From positions 1 through 64,000 of the forward strand of contig NZ_JPWF01000020.1 in NCBI RefSeq assembly GCF_003326675.1: 64,000 nt of DNA, in the 5' to 3' direction. A program made the position numbers and the translations under genes. Positions 28,192 to 37,598 of the stretch are shown here, one piece after another (the stretch's first letter is position 1; each line of letters starts with the position of its first letter). The DNA comes from Thalassospira profundimaris (GTDB lineage: Bacteria; Pseudomonadota; Alphaproteobacteria; Rhodospirillales; Thalassospiraceae). The notes below the pieces were generated by a model. That model was not told the DNA's origin. It ran no database searches and saw only the letters and a list, made by a program, of their open reading frames with translations.

Positions 28192-29244
28192 ATGATGGAA
28201 AATTGTGTCAAATTGGCTGTTGATCGTGGAAGGCGACTGTTGCTTGTGTGTGCCACAAGTGCGGCGTTGAGCGGCTGTTTGCTTAATTCTGTTCCTGTGC
28301 CGGTCGTCTATGGTGACGGGGCAAGTTACAGTCCCTATAGCATGCCGAAACTCAAGAACGGCGAACGTGTTATTACGGTCGAGCCGGGGGACACTGTTTC
28401 AGAGTTGGCAAACCGTTATCGCACGGATTTCAGTCAGTTTGCATCACGCAACAACTTGCGCAAACCATATGTAATTTATCCCGGGCAACGTTTGGTTCTG
28501 CCGCCGTGGAGTGCTGATTACGACAGCTCTGCACCAACTACAGTTGCGTCAGCGCCATCTGGCAACAGAACCAAGACGGTGACCATCGGTGGGCAAAGAC
28601 AAGTTGTCAGCGTGCCAATCGAGACCAGCAAATCACCGACGACCAAAGCGTCGTCGACGCAAACTGCACGCGTAGCACCGCGCGAAGGCGGCAATATTCC
28701 GACCCCGGGCATCAAACCGCGCGATTATGCTGAAAATGCGCAGCGTGAAGTTGCGTCAACCAAAACCTGGAACACGGATACCAAGCCAACACCGGTTGCC
28801 GGGCAGGGCAGTGATGTTCGCAAGAATGTCGCCATCGCCGAACCGGCAGATCGCAAAGGGTTCATCTGGCCGGTTCAGGGTAAGGTTGTTCTGAAATATG
28901 GTGCAGGAACAGGTGGGCTGTTTAACGACGGTATCAATATTCAGGCCAATCGCGGCACACCAATTCTGGCAGCGGAAAACGGTGTCGTGACATATGTCGG
29001 CAACGAATTGCGCGGCTTTGGCAACCTGATCCTGATCAAGCATGCCGACAACTTTGTGACGGCATATGCGCATACTGAAAACCCGCTTGTCGCGCGCGGA
29101 GATGTTGTAACAAGGGGACAACGCATTTCAAGTGTCGGAACGACAGGTGCTGTGACGTTCCCACAGCTTCATTTCGAAGTCCGGAATGGACGCAAGTCAT
29201 CCGACCCCATGAAATATCTGCCAAGTGTGATGGTTTCCAGATAA
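28192..29244 (+). CDS. NlpD-like lipoprotein with LysM and degenerate M23 domains
   Basis: A 350-residue lipoprotein. A signal peptide ends in the lipobox LSGC with Cys29 as the lipid site. Residues about 60-105 form a LysM peptidoglycan-binding domain, then comes a low-complexity linker, and residues about 225-345 form a LytM/M23 domain. The zinc-site motif Hx3D is replaced by FNDGINI, and HLHFE reads QLHFEVR, so it is probably not a working peptidase. Such degenerate proteins (E. coli NlpD) activate amidases for cell separation. The neighbours surE and pcm match E. coli surE-pcm-nlpD. A second ATG is one codon in. A terminator follows. Confidence 0.92.
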   Translation: MMENCVKLAVDRGRRLLLVCATSAALSGCLLNSVPVPVVYGDGASYSPYSMPKLKNGERVITVEPGDTVSELANRYRTDFSQFASRNNLRKPYVIYPGQRLVLPPWSADYDSSAPTTVASAPSGNRTKTVTIGGQRQVVSVPIETSKSPTTKASSTQTARVAPREGGNIPTPGIKPRDYAENAQREVASTKTWNTDTKPTPVAGQGSDVRKNVAIAEPADRKGFIWPVQGKVVLKYGAGTGGLFNDGINIQANRGTPILAAENGVVTYVGNELRGFGNLILIKHADNFVTAYAHTENPLVARGDVVTRGQRISSVGTTGAVTFPQLHFEVRNGRKSSDPMKYLPSVMVSR

Positions 29245-29281
29245 CAAAACACCCGGATGAAAATCCGGGTGTTTTGTTTTG
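29245..29281. terminator. Terminator after the nlpD-like gene
   Basis: AAAACACCCGGAT pairs with ATCCGGGTGTTTT around GAAA, followed by GTTTTGTC on the plus strand. It starts at the stop codon and may also serve the convergent minus-strand ATPase gene. Confidence 0.9.
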
Positions 29282-29311
29282 TCTTTTCCAACTCGAACAA
29301 AGGCTGACGGG

Positions 29312-30175
29312 TCAGTCCAGAGTTTTGCCCAGTTCGCCTGCAATTTCCTGAATGAACTGCCAGGCCACGCGGCCAGAACGACTGCCACGTGTGACGGTCC
29401 ATTCCTTCGCCCGGGCATGGAGTTCCTCGACCGGAATATCCAGACCGAACTCCTTGGCATAGCCTTCGATAATTTCGAAATAAACGTCCTGAGAAATATT
29501 GTGGAAGCCAAGCCACAGGCCGAAGCGATCAGAAAGCGACACTTTTTCCTCGACGGCTTCGGACGGGTTGATAGCAGTCGAACGTTCATTTTCGATCATG
29601 TCACGCGCCATCAAGTGGCGACGGTTCGAGGTAGCATAGAAAATGACGTTTTTCGGGCGACCTTCGATACCTCCTTCAAGCACTGCTTTAAGTGACTTGT
29701 AGCTTTCATCTTGCATATCAAACGACAGATCGTCGCAGAACAGGATCGTGCGACGGCCGCTTTTTTCCAGAATATGAAGCAATTCAGGCAGGCTTGGAAT
29801 GTCTTCGCGATGAATTTCCACCAGCGCCAAGGCGGCCGGGCGTTCTGCATTGATCTTGGCGTGCATGGCCTTGACGATAGAACTTTTGCCGGTACCACGT
29901 GCGCCCCACAAAAGGGCGTTGTTGGCAGGCAATCCATCGGCGAACCGTTTGGTGTTGTTATACAGGATTTCTTTTTGCTGCCCGATACCCTGGAGCAATT
30001 CGATATCAATACGGTTTACGTTGCGCACCGGCTGAAGGAAGCCTGTTTCGGCCTGCCAGACAAAGGCATCGGCAACACTCAGATCATTTTCAGTTCGCGC
30101 AGGTGGGGCCATGCGCTCGAGTGCTGTTGCAATTCTTTCAAGTGTGGGCAGCAGCTTTTCGAAATCCGTACTCAT
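29312..30175 (-). CDS. DUF815-type P-loop ATPase
   Basis: A 287-residue predicted ATPase. Walker A is GARGTGKSS at residues 91-99, Walker B is TILFCDDLSF near 145, and ATSNRRHLM and the downstream LSDRFGLWLGF segment fit AAA+-like sensor and arginine-finger positions. This family is widespread in alphaproteobacteria and I know of no established role. The start at 30175 was chosen since MSTDFEKLL fits the family length; a longer in-frame start at 30268 looks like noise. It is divergent from yajC and convergent with the nlpD-like gene. Confidence 0.9.
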   Translation of the reverse strand: MSTDFEKLLPTLERIATALERMAPPARTENDLSVADAFVWQAETGFLQPVRNVNRIDIELLQGIGQQKEILYNNTKRFADGLPANNALLWGARGTGKSSIVKAMHAKINAERPAALALVEIHREDIPSLPELLHILEKSGRRTILFCDDLSFDMQDESYKSLKAVLEGGIEGRPKNVIFYATSNRRHLMARDMIENERSTAINPSEAVEEKVSLSDRFGLWLGFHNISQDVYFEIIEGYAKEFGLDIPVEELHARAKEWTVTRGSRSGRVAWQFIQEIAGELGKTLD

Positions 30176-30406
30176 CGAAGCCTCTTGGATGTTTGATGTT
30201 CTTGGTGACACTGATGGGCGGCAAACTAGCATATCGTGCAGGAAAAAGAACAGCCTGTTGCGTTCCAAGCTATTTTCAGCGGGGTGATCGAAACCACATC
30301 TTTGCCAAATTTCACCCTTTATATCCGGTTCTTCCTTGCTTTGGCGATGTACCCCGTTATATTCCGGCAGTTGATATTTTTTGTTCTGAGGAATTAGGAG
30401 TTCCTA

Positions 30407-30787
30407 ATGTTTATTTCGACGGCTTACGCTCAGGCCGCTGGTGGAGCAGACGGTGCAGGTGCACTTATGCAATTCGCACCGCTTATCCTGATTTTCGTTG
30501 TTTTCTATTTCCTGCTCATCCGTCCTCAGCAGAAAAAGCAGAAAGAACATAAAGCAATGCTCGGCGCTATCCGTCGCGGCGACAAAATCGTTACCGCGGG
30601 TGGCCTGATCGGCACCGTTGCCAAGGTTATTGGTGATGACGAGCTTTCGGTCGAGATTGCTGAAGGCGTAAAAGTTAAAGTCGCACGCGGCATGGTTTCA
30701 ACGGTTCTGTCCAAAACCGAACCGGCGAAAAACGACGCCAAAGACGACAAAGAAGAAGAAAAAGAAGAAGAGACCAAGAAAGATTGA
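30407..30787 (+). CDS. yajC: Preprotein translocase accessory subunit YajC
   Basis: A 126-residue single-span protein of the SecDF-YajC complex. A short periplasmic N-terminus is followed by a membrane helix at about residues 25-45 (LILIFVVFYFLLIRPQQKK), the diagnostic RPQQKKQKEHK, then GDKIVTAGGLIG. The tail is strongly charged (Glu/Lys). secD follows 143 bp after. Confidence 0.97.
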   Translation: MFISTAYAQAAGGADGAGALMQFAPLILIFVVFYFLLIRPQQKKQKEHKAMLGAIRRGDKIVTAGGLIGTVAKVIGDDELSVEIAEGVKVKVARGMVSTVLSKTEPAKNDAKDDKEEEKEEETKKD

Positions 30788-30930
30788 TCTCTTCGCGCTA
30801 AGTGAGGCGGGGCTTATGGCTCCGCCTTATTGCATTTTACCGGTGGCCTGAAGCGGTACTCAATATCCGTTGTTCCAATGACCTTGGAACCAGACCAAGG
30901 TTGACCCAGACAGATCCGGTCAAAGAACAC

Positions 30931-32505
30931 ATGCTTTATTTTACTAAATGGAAAGCAGCACTGGTCCTTCTGGTGTGTGCTTTCGGCGTACTCTACGCCG
31001 CACCAAACTTCCTGCCAGCAGGAACGTTCCCGACAGAGGCAAGCTATTTGCCTGGCAAGCAGGTTAACCTTGGCTTGGACCTGCGGGGCGGTTCCCATAT
31101 GCTGCTGGAAGTTGATACTGACAGCGTTTTGCGTGAACGTTATGACGCGCTGGCAGACAGCATCCGTACGGAACTGCGCAAAGAACAAATTCGCAACCGT
31201 CCACGTGATGCGACCAGCAACGGTGCAGATATCACGATCCTTCGCCCGGAAGATGTTGAAAAGGCCCGTGAAATTTCGCGTTCGGCCGAACCCAACACCG
31301 AACTGAGTGGCGAGGGGAACAATATCCACGTCACTTATAATGCAGTGGCCCGCAAGGAACTGATTGACCGCGCAATTGCGCAATCGCTTGAAGTTGTGCG
31401 TCGTCGCGTTGACGAACTTGGCACGACCGAGCCGTCAATTCAGCGCCAGGGCGAGAACCGGATCGTGGTTCAGGTGCCGGGTCTTGATGATCCGTCGCGC
31501 CTGCGTGCGATCCTTGGCCGTACTGCAAAGATGAACTTCCATCTCGTGAATAACGAGAAAACGGCTGCAGACGCACGTGCAACCGGCTTGCCGCCCGGAA
31601 CCATGATCCTGCCATCCGCAGACGCATCTGATCAGGCAGCAGGCATTCGGGAATATCTTATTGACCGTCGTATTGTGGTGTCTGGCGACAACCTTGTTGA
31701 TTCACAGCCGACCTTCAATGACGGCCGCCCGGTGGTTTCGTTCCGCTTTGATGCCGCCGGTGGTGCGCGTTTCGGGGATATCACCAGCAAGAATGCCGGC
31801 CGTGGACTTGCAATTGTCCTGGACGGTGAAGTGATTTCGGCTCCGCGCATCAACGAACCGATCCTTGGTGGCAACGGTATCATTACCGGCCAGTTCAGCG
31901 TTCAGGAAGCCAACGACCTTTCACTGTTGCTGCGCGCTGGTGCGTTGCCTGCGCCGATGCAGATCCTTGAAGAACGGTCTGTTGGTCCGGGACTTGGTCA
32001 GGATTCAGTTGAGGCCGGTGAAATTGCAGCGGTTCTTGGCCTTGTATTCGTTGTGGCCTTCATGGTCATCAGTTATGGCCGGTTTGGCATTTATGCTGAC
32101 ATTGCCCTGATGATGAACCTTGTTCTTGTTGTTGCAGTCATGTCCATTCTTCAGGCGACCCTTACCTTGCCAGGTATCGCGGGTATCGTTCTGACCGTGG
32201 GTATGGCCGTTGATGCCAACGTTCTGATCTTTGAACGTATCCGTGAAGAACGGCGTAACGGTCGATCAATCATCAACGCGATTGATGCCGGTTACCGCAG
32301 TGCGATGTCGACAATTCTTGATGCCAACATCACGACCCTGATCGCGGCACTGGTCCTGTTCAGCTTCGGCTCTGGCCCGATCAAGGGCTTTGCCGTTACG
32401 CTGGCGATTGGCATTGTCACATCGATGTTCTCGGCGATCTGGCTGACCCGTCTTATGATTGCGGGCTGGGTCAAACGCAGTCGTCCGACCGAGCTGGTAC
32501 TTTGA
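30931..32505 (+). CDS. secD: Protein translocase subunit SecD
   Basis: A 524-residue RND-family subunit that uses the proton gradient to help Sec export. The N-terminal helix is followed by NLGLDLRGGSHMLLEVD, a large periplasmic P1 domain, and five C-terminal helices with GMAVDANVLIFERIREE. The start at 30931 (MLYFTKWKAALVL) gives the standard N-terminus; an in-frame start at 30802 runs through sequence unlike the family. It overlaps nothing; secF follows after 19 bp. Confidence 0.97.
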   Translation: MLYFTKWKAALVLLVCAFGVLYAAPNFLPAGTFPTEASYLPGKQVNLGLDLRGGSHMLLEVDTDSVLRERYDALADSIRTELRKEQIRNRPRDATSNGADITILRPEDVEKAREISRSAEPNTELSGEGNNIHVTYNAVARKELIDRAIAQSLEVVRRRVDELGTTEPSIQRQGENRIVVQVPGLDDPSRLRAILGRTAKMNFHLVNNEKTAADARATGLPPGTMILPSADASDQAAGIREYLIDRRIVVSGDNLVDSQPTFNDGRPVVSFRFDAAGGARFGDITSKNAGRGLAIVLDGEVISAPRINEPILGGNGIITGQFSVQEANDLSLLLRAGALPAPMQILEERSVGPGLGQDSVEAGEIAAVLGLVFVVAFMVISYGRFGIYADIALMMNLVLVVAVMSILQATLTLPGIAGIVLTVGMAVDANVLIFERIREERRNGRSIINAIDAGYRSAMSTILDANITTLIAALVLFSFGSGPIKGFAVTLAIGIVTSMFSAIWLTRLMIAGWVKRSRPTELVL

Positions 32506-32524
32506 GGAAGGGAACAGGGAAGAT

Positions 32525-33454
32525 ATGAAACCTTTACATCTTATCCCGGATGACGTGAACATCCCGTTCCTCAAATTCCGGAATCTTTTCTACATCGTAT
32601 CGTTGCTGATGGTTCTGGCATCGGCTGGTTTATTCTTCTCCAAGGGACTGAATTTCGGGATCGATTTCCGTGGCGGTATTCTTGTTGAAATCAAAACAGA
32701 CGGCCCGGCTGATATCAGTGCGTTGCGTGACAATCTCGGCAGCCTCGGCCTGGGTGATGTTTCAATCCAGGAATTCGGTGCAGCCGATGATGTTCTAATC
32801 CAGTTGCAGCGTCAGGATGGTGACGAAAAAGCGCAGATGGCTGCTTTGGCAAAGGTTACAGACGCCCTTGGCGAGAATGTAACCATTCGCCGTAGCGAGC
32901 TTGTCGGTCCGAAAGTCGGTGACGAACTTAAAGAAGCCGGTGTCTATTCGGTCGTGATTTCGCTGTTGCTGATCATGGTCTATATCTGGTTCCGGTTCGA
33001 ATGGCAGTTCGCAGTGGCATCGGTCGTCGCATTGTTGCATGACGTCGTGATTACCATCGGGTTCTTTGTCATCACCGGCGTTCAGTTTGACCTTGCAACT
33101 TTGGCAGCGGTTCTGACGGTTGCAGGTTATTCCATCAACGATACGGTTGTTGTGTTTGACCGTATCCGCGAATATCTGCGCAAATTCCGCAAGATGGAAA
33201 TTCCCGATCTTCTTGATCTGTCGATCAACTCGACGCTGTCACGTACGACCATGACGTCGTTTACGACATTGCTGGCATTGATTGCGTTGTTTGCCTTTGG
33301 CGGCGAAGCAATCCGTGGCTTCACCCTGGCATTGATCTTTGGCATCGTGATCGGCACATATTCGTCGATTTGCGTGGCATCGCCGTTGCTGGTTGTTTTG
33401 CGCCTGAAACGCAAGATCCCGGAAGCCGAAGAAGGTCAGGAAGCAAAAGCCTGA
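32525..33454 (+). CDS. secF: Protein translocase subunit SecF
   Basis: A 309-residue partner of SecD. It has a short N-terminus, a first membrane helix, LNFGIDFRGGILVEI, a small periplasmic domain, and five C-terminal helices with TVAGYSINDTVVVFDRIRE. Start 32525 follows a GGAAGAT site. The strong terminator at 33484 ends the yajC-secD-secF operon. Confidence 0.97.
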   Translation: MKPLHLIPDDVNIPFLKFRNLFYIVSLLMVLASAGLFFSKGLNFGIDFRGGILVEIKTDGPADISALRDNLGSLGLGDVSIQEFGAADDVLIQLQRQDGDEKAQMAALAKVTDALGENVTIRRSELVGPKVGDELKEAGVYSVVISLLLIMVYIWFRFEWQFAVASVVALLHDVVITIGFFVITGVQFDLATLAAVLTVAGYSINDTVVVFDRIREYLRKFRKMEIPDLLDLSINSTLSRTTMTSFTTLLALIALFAFGGEAIRGFTLALIFGIVIGTYSSICVASPLLVVLRLKRKIPEAEEGQEAKA

Positions 33455-33483
33455 TAACAGATCTCTGATCTAGAATTTGCAAG

Positions 33484-33524
33484 AAGGCCGGGGATGTGCG
33501 AAAACGCCCCGGCCTTTTTCTTTT
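33484..33524 (+). terminator. Rho-independent terminator after secF
   Basis: AAGGCCGGGG pairs with CCCCGGCCTT and runs into TTTCTTTT. The Mth938-like gene downstream therefore needs its own promoter or read-through. Confidence 0.9.
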
Positions 33525-33578
33525 GGATTTTGCCGCCGGTTGGCAAAACCCAACAATCAATCCGTCACGAGGTTTACC

Positions 33579-33959
33579 ATGTCACTTGAAGTCAGTCCGC
33601 TTGTTGCCGAAGGTCGCAATCTGGTCTCAAGCTATGGCGATGGCCTGTTTCGGTTTGGCGAGGAAACGGTGAATGGATCTGTTCTGCTGTTTCCGGAATC
33701 GATTTATTCATGGAACGTCAAATCACTTGACGATATCTCGGTCGATTCATTCGCGCGCGTGATTGAAAAAGCAGACGAAATCGAAATCCTGCTACTAGGT
33801 ATGGGCACGCGGTTAACGCCAGTTCCGTTGGCATGGCGTCATGCCTTGAAGCAACATGGTATCGTGATCGAACCGATGGATACCGGCGCTGCCTGCCGGA
33901 CTTACAACGTGCTGGTTGCCGAAGCACGCCGTGTCGCTGCGGCACTGATTGCGATTTAA
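33579..33959 (+). CDS. Mth938-like domain (DUF498) protein
   Basis: A 126-residue single-domain protein of the Mth938/NDUFAF3-like family. IYSWNVKSLDDISVDSF and EILLLGMGTRLTPVP are family motifs. In eukaryotes the homologous NDUFAF3 is a complex I assembly factor; the bacterial role is not settled. Start 33579 follows GAGG. Its stop interlocks with that of the convergent FAD gene (33956-33959). A gene resembling another complex I factor, NDUFAF6, lies 2.6 kb downstream. Confidence 0.9.
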   Translation: MSLEVSPLVAEGRNLVSSYGDGLFRFGEETVNGSVLLFPESIYSWNVKSLDDISVDSFARVIEKADEIEILLLGMGTRLTPVPLAWRHALKQHGIVIEPMDTGAACRTYNVLVAEARRVAAALIAI

Positions 33960-35317
33960 CGTTCCTGTTTGCGCAAGAATGACTGTACCTGCTGGCGGAC
34001 TTGTTTGACGCTTGCAAATAGGGCCGCGGGTCCAGGCGCATAGTCGACCGGAAAAGAATCCCCGCACAAAAACAGGTTCGCCCAAGGCGTTTTAAGCTGA
34101 TTTCGCAAAGTAACATGTCCGGGGCTGAATTCCGGGAACGGGGCCTCTGCGTCAATGAAACTGAATTTGGGATGATCGGCACCGTTCATATTCTGCGAAC
34201 GGGCCTGTAAATCGACATTCAGATACTGATTGCACAGCCAGACGCAACGTTGCCAAACACGATCAACGATCTGGTCAATTGTTCCGTCGGTTGGCAGATG
34301 GAAGCTGCTGCTTAAACTGACCTGCAAGTGCCGCCGATGGCAATAGATCGCTCTGACGATGTCATCACTGACAAAAAGACAGCTGGGTTCTGCAAAAGGC
34401 CGCCGCAGCTCGTAGGCAACAGTTTGCCGGCGGGCAGGGGCCGGTGGAATTCCGATATCGGGTACGGCATCACATAGCGGGCGCGGATGCAGTGCAAGAA
34501 CAATGGCATCGTTCGGCCCGACTTCGACCTGTATATCATCGTTAAACAGCAAATCGGTTGCATAGTCGGATGTGCTGTCGATATCGCCCAGTTTGGTTTG
34601 CGCCATAATGCGACCACCTGCGACAACAAAACGTTCCCGTAATGCCGGAAGGGCGATGTCATTTAAGATGATGGGATCAATCGCGGAAAAAACCGGCTCG
34701 TGCGACCGCGAAAACATCTTACCCAGCTTGGGCACCAATACGCGTGCCAAAAGACTACGCGAACATCTATGTGCCGGCATTGAAAACAGAACTTCGGCCA
34801 GCACGGCAAGGGCGTCACGATGATAGGTGCCCGGCTTGTTGGCTTGTTCGTCACTATCGAAGTCACCGGATGACAAGGCAACTTCGATCTGATTTTCGTC
34901 ATTGGCATATCGTTGCTGCCAAAGGCCAAGTGCCGTATATGCACGCGCAAGCAAACCAAGGCGACGCCCGATCAGCGCACGCGAAACGCCGTGATCAAGG
35001 GTGATGATCGCCGGTTTGCGACGGCCGCGCTTCAGTCCCATGACGCAGTGGGCCGGACGTATCAGTTTTGCCGGGATTTCAGGCCAGCGGGCAAAGAAGT
35101 CCGCGACCAGTCCTTCGGGATCGTAAAAGATTTCGGGTTCTGCTGTTTTGTGGCTTTCAGGTGCCGTTTGCATGCCGCGGGTCCAGCGGCTTTCGAACGG
35201 CTCTCCTTCATCATAAAGAACAACCTCTACGCCATCTTCGGCCATCTGCGTAGCAAGGGCTGCACCTGCCAGGCCGCCGCCAATAACGTGTAGTTTTCCA
35301 GAGGTGAAGGATGCCAT
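33956..35317 (-). CDS. FAD-dependent oxidoreductase, HpnE/amine-oxidase-like
   Basis: A 453-residue flavoprotein. The Rossmann motif VIGGGLAGAALATQMAEDGVEV at residues about 11-33 binds FAD, and LFLCGDSFPVDYAPGPAALFASV near the C-terminus is the FAD-sealing segment of amine-oxidase/phytoene-desaturase-like enzymes. The nearby squalene/phytoene-synthase-fold gene (36604) tempts an HpnE hopanoid role, but that gene looks NDUFAF6-like, so the link is weak and the substrate is unknown. It overlaps the convergent Mth938-like stop by 4 bp. Confidence 0.75.
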   Translation of the reverse strand: MASFTSGKLHVIGGGLAGAALATQMAEDGVEVVLYDEGEPFESRWTRGMQTAPESHKTAEPEIFYDPEGLVADFFARWPEIPAKLIRPAHCVMGLKRGRRKPAIITLDHGVSRALIGRRLGLLARAYTALGLWQQRYANDENQIEVALSSGDFDSDEQANKPGTYHRDALAVLAEVLFSMPAHRCSRSLLARVLVPKLGKMFSRSHEPVFSAIDPIILNDIALPALRERFVVAGGRIMAQTKLGDIDSTSDYATDLLFNDDIQVEVGPNDAIVLALHPRPLCDAVPDIGIPPAPARRQTVAYELRRPFAEPSCLFVSDDIVRAIYCHRRHLQVSLSSSFHLPTDGTIDQIVDRVWQRCVWLCNQYLNVDLQARSQNMNGADHPKFSFIDAEAPFPEFSPGHVTLRNQLKTPWANLFLCGDSFPVDYAPGPAALFASVKQVRQQVQSFLRKQER

Positions 35318-35425
35318 ATGCCTGCGCCACTTTAATTGTTATACAAGGCCGGAAATACCGGTTTGCACGTTATCGTGTTCTTTAGTCTGACAAATTAACC
35401 TTAACAGCAGAATATCTTACAAGTC

Positions 35426-36598
35426 ATGGATGAAATTTCTACCGAACTGGACAACCTGAACAACGAAGTCATTGACCACATGAACAGTTGGGTCGATTTA
35501 CTCGGTGGCGGAGATGTCGGCCGGTGGGTCGGAGCAGCACTTGTGTTGCTGGTCTTTCTTATCTTCAAGCGTGTGCTTGTACGCGGTGCGCTGGGGGTCA
35601 TGCGCCGAATTGCGCATCAAAACGAACGCGGCATGATTGCCAATGTTCTTGATGCCTTTGCCCTGCCGTTGCAGGCACTTGTCATGCTGTTGGGGATTTA
35701 TTTTGCAGTTGAATTGTTGGCCTTGCCGACGGGCATTGACCGAACCTTGGTCGAGATCATCCGGGTTGCGGCGTCATTTTGCGTGTTTTGGGCATTCTTT
35801 CGGGCCGTGGAGCCGGTTGGCGTATCGCTTAACAGCCTGATTGGTCGCTTCGGGGCTGGCCTTGGTGACGATCTGCGGCAGTTCTTCATTCGTGGCGTCA
35901 AAACCCTGATTGTTGTGATCGCTGTCGTCATCTTCCTTGAAGGATGGGGAATTGATGTTTCGGCCTTCCTTGGTGGCCTCGGCCTCGCGGGGATGGCCGT
36001 TGCGCTGGCCGCGAAGGATTCGGTTGCCAATATCTTTGGCGGCCTGACGATTTTTGCCGACAACCTTTACAAGCGCGGGGACTGGATCGAAACGCCGCAT
36101 TTTGAAGGCACGGTGGAAGTTGTCGGCCTGCGGGCGACCAAAGTTCGTACCTTTGCCAAGGCACTGGTTACCATGCCAAATGCACAAATCGTCGATTCAC
36201 CGGTGATCAACTGGTCGCGAATGACACATCGGCGGATCAAAATGGTCATCGGGCTTGAATATCGCACCACTGCCAAACAGTTGGAAAGCATTGTCGAAAG
36301 GCTGCGCGACTTTCTGAAAGACGATGATGATGTGGCCCAGATGGATGTAGCCCAGATGGTTCATCTTTCGGATTTCGGAGCCAGTTCAATCAATATCGAT
36401 CTGTACTACTTTACCAAAACAACCGATTGGGTTACATGGCGTGAAATTCGCAATCGGCACATCATCGCATTCAAGCGCATTGTCGAGGAAGAGGGGGCGG
36501 CCTTTGCGTTCCCGTCCCAATCGCTTTATGTCGAAACCATGCCTGAACCAGCTTCAAGAACAGACAGCGATCAACGGCCCGCAAGTCAGATCGGATAA
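35426..36598 (+). CDS. MscS-family mechanosensitive channel
   Basis: A 390-residue channel. Several N-terminal membrane helices precede the pore-lining helix (GLGLAGMAVALAAKDSVANIFGGLTIFADN), which carries the Gly/Ala packing pattern of MscS TM3, and then the cytoplasmic beta domain (GDWIETPHFEGTVEVVGLRATKVRT) and alpha/beta vestibule follow. It protects cells from hypo-osmotic shock. Length is intermediate between MscS and the longer MscK types. Only 5 bp separate it from the NDUFAF6-like gene, suggesting co-transcription. Confidence 0.95.
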   Translation: MDEISTELDNLNNEVIDHMNSWVDLLGGGDVGRWVGAALVLLVFLIFKRVLVRGALGVMRRIAHQNERGMIANVLDAFALPLQALVMLLGIYFAVELLALPTGIDRTLVEIIRVAASFCVFWAFFRAVEPVGVSLNSLIGRFGAGLGDDLRQFFIRGVKTLIVVIAVVIFLEGWGIDVSAFLGGLGLAGMAVALAAKDSVANIFGGLTIFADNLYKRGDWIETPHFEGTVEVVGLRATKVRTFAKALVTMPNAQIVDSPVINWSRMTHRRIKMVIGLEYRTTAKQLESIVERLRDFLKDDDDVAQMDVAQMVHLSDFGASSINIDLYYFTKTTDWVTWREIRNRHIIAFKRIVEEEGAAFAFPSQSLYVETMPEPASRTDSDQRPASQIG

Positions 36599-36603
36599 AC
36601 AGA

Positions 36604-37449
36604 ATGACTGATACACCCAAATTATCCCATTGTGCCGACTATACGCGCCGTCATGATCGTGATCGCTTTTTGTGCGCCTTGTTTGCAGCACCGGAAAAAC
36701 GCGAAGATCTGTTTACGTTGTATGCGTTCAACCAGGAAGTTTCGAAAACACGCGAAATGGTCAGCGAAATCATGCTTGGCCATATTCGATTGCAGTGGTG
36801 GCGCGATACCCTTGCCGAAATTGCGGACGGTAAAGTGCGCAAGCATGAAGTTGTCGAACCACTTGCCGAGCTGATCAATTCGGGATCGGTTTCTGTGGCA
36901 GATGTCGAAGCCATTGTTGCTGCCCGTGAGTTTGATCTTGAAGATCGCCAACCTGCTGATCAGGTCGAGTTTGATCGTTATATCGATCAAACGTCAGGGC
37001 AGGTGGCCGTCCTTGCCGCCCGTGTACTGGGGGCAAGCGGCGAAGACGCAGAACATGCAGCAAGGCTTGCAGGCAATGCCTATGGCCTTGTCGGGATCAT
37101 GCGGGCCATGGTGTTTCACGGACGGGCAAAGCGCCTTTATTTGCCGAAGGACCGCATGGAACATCACAATGTTTCGCAGAGTGATATCTTTGAGTTCCGT
37201 AAAAAGGAAGAAGTCCGCAACCTGACACGTGAACTTGCCGTCCTCGCACGCGAACGGATCAAAGACGCACGCAAGTACCGTCGTGCTTTGCCAAAGCGCG
37301 CCCATGCGGCAGTGTTACCAATTGTTCTTGCCGATGGATATCTTCGCAAACTTGAGAAGGCCGAATTTGATCCGTTTTCAGCAGATTTCGGGCTGGCGCG
37401 CCCGGCAAGTTTCCGCCTGACCGTCAACGGCCTTTTGAAGCGTTATTGA
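36604..37449 (+). CDS. NDUFAF6-like squalene/phytoene synthase-fold protein
   Basis: A 281-residue all-helical protein of the trans-isoprenyl diphosphate synthase fold. It opens with CADYTRRHDRDRFLCALFAAPEKREDLFTLYAFNQEVSKTREMVSE; active squalene or phytoene synthases have an Asp-rich DxxxD motif at this spot, while here it reads Q-E-V-S-K. The same replacement and the following HIRLQWWRDTL match NDUFAF6, the mitochondrial complex I assembly factor. It is therefore probably not a prenyl synthase. It follows mscS by 5 bp and precedes a small exported protein. The function is inferred from similarity. Confidence 0.88.
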   Translation: MTDTPKLSHCADYTRRHDRDRFLCALFAAPEKREDLFTLYAFNQEVSKTREMVSEIMLGHIRLQWWRDTLAEIADGKVRKHEVVEPLAELINSGSVSVADVEAIVAAREFDLEDRQPADQVEFDRYIDQTSGQVAVLAARVLGASGEDAEHAARLAGNAYGLVGIMRAMVFHGRAKRLYLPKDRMEHHNVSQSDIFEFRKKEEVRNLTRELAVLARERIKDARKYRRALPKRAHAAVLPIVLADGYLRKLEKAEFDPFSADFGLARPASFRLTVNGLLKRY

Positions 37450-37598
37450 CGTCAATGCGGCTGATGGCTGGATATTGCGAAAATATCATCTACATTAACG
37501 ATAAAGGATAAGACAGCGTCGTTCTGTCCGTGTTAGCGTGAATAACGCGTTGATTACATGGTGCAACGTCAGTTTGGCCACCCAGAATGAGGGTTCGA

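Noticed and set aside
36604-37449. Squalene or phytoene synthase of a hopanoid or carotenoid pathway
   Set aside because: The DxxxD catalytic motif is replaced and the sequence matches the NDUFAF6-like branch; no other pathway genes are beside it apart from a loosely similar FAD protein.
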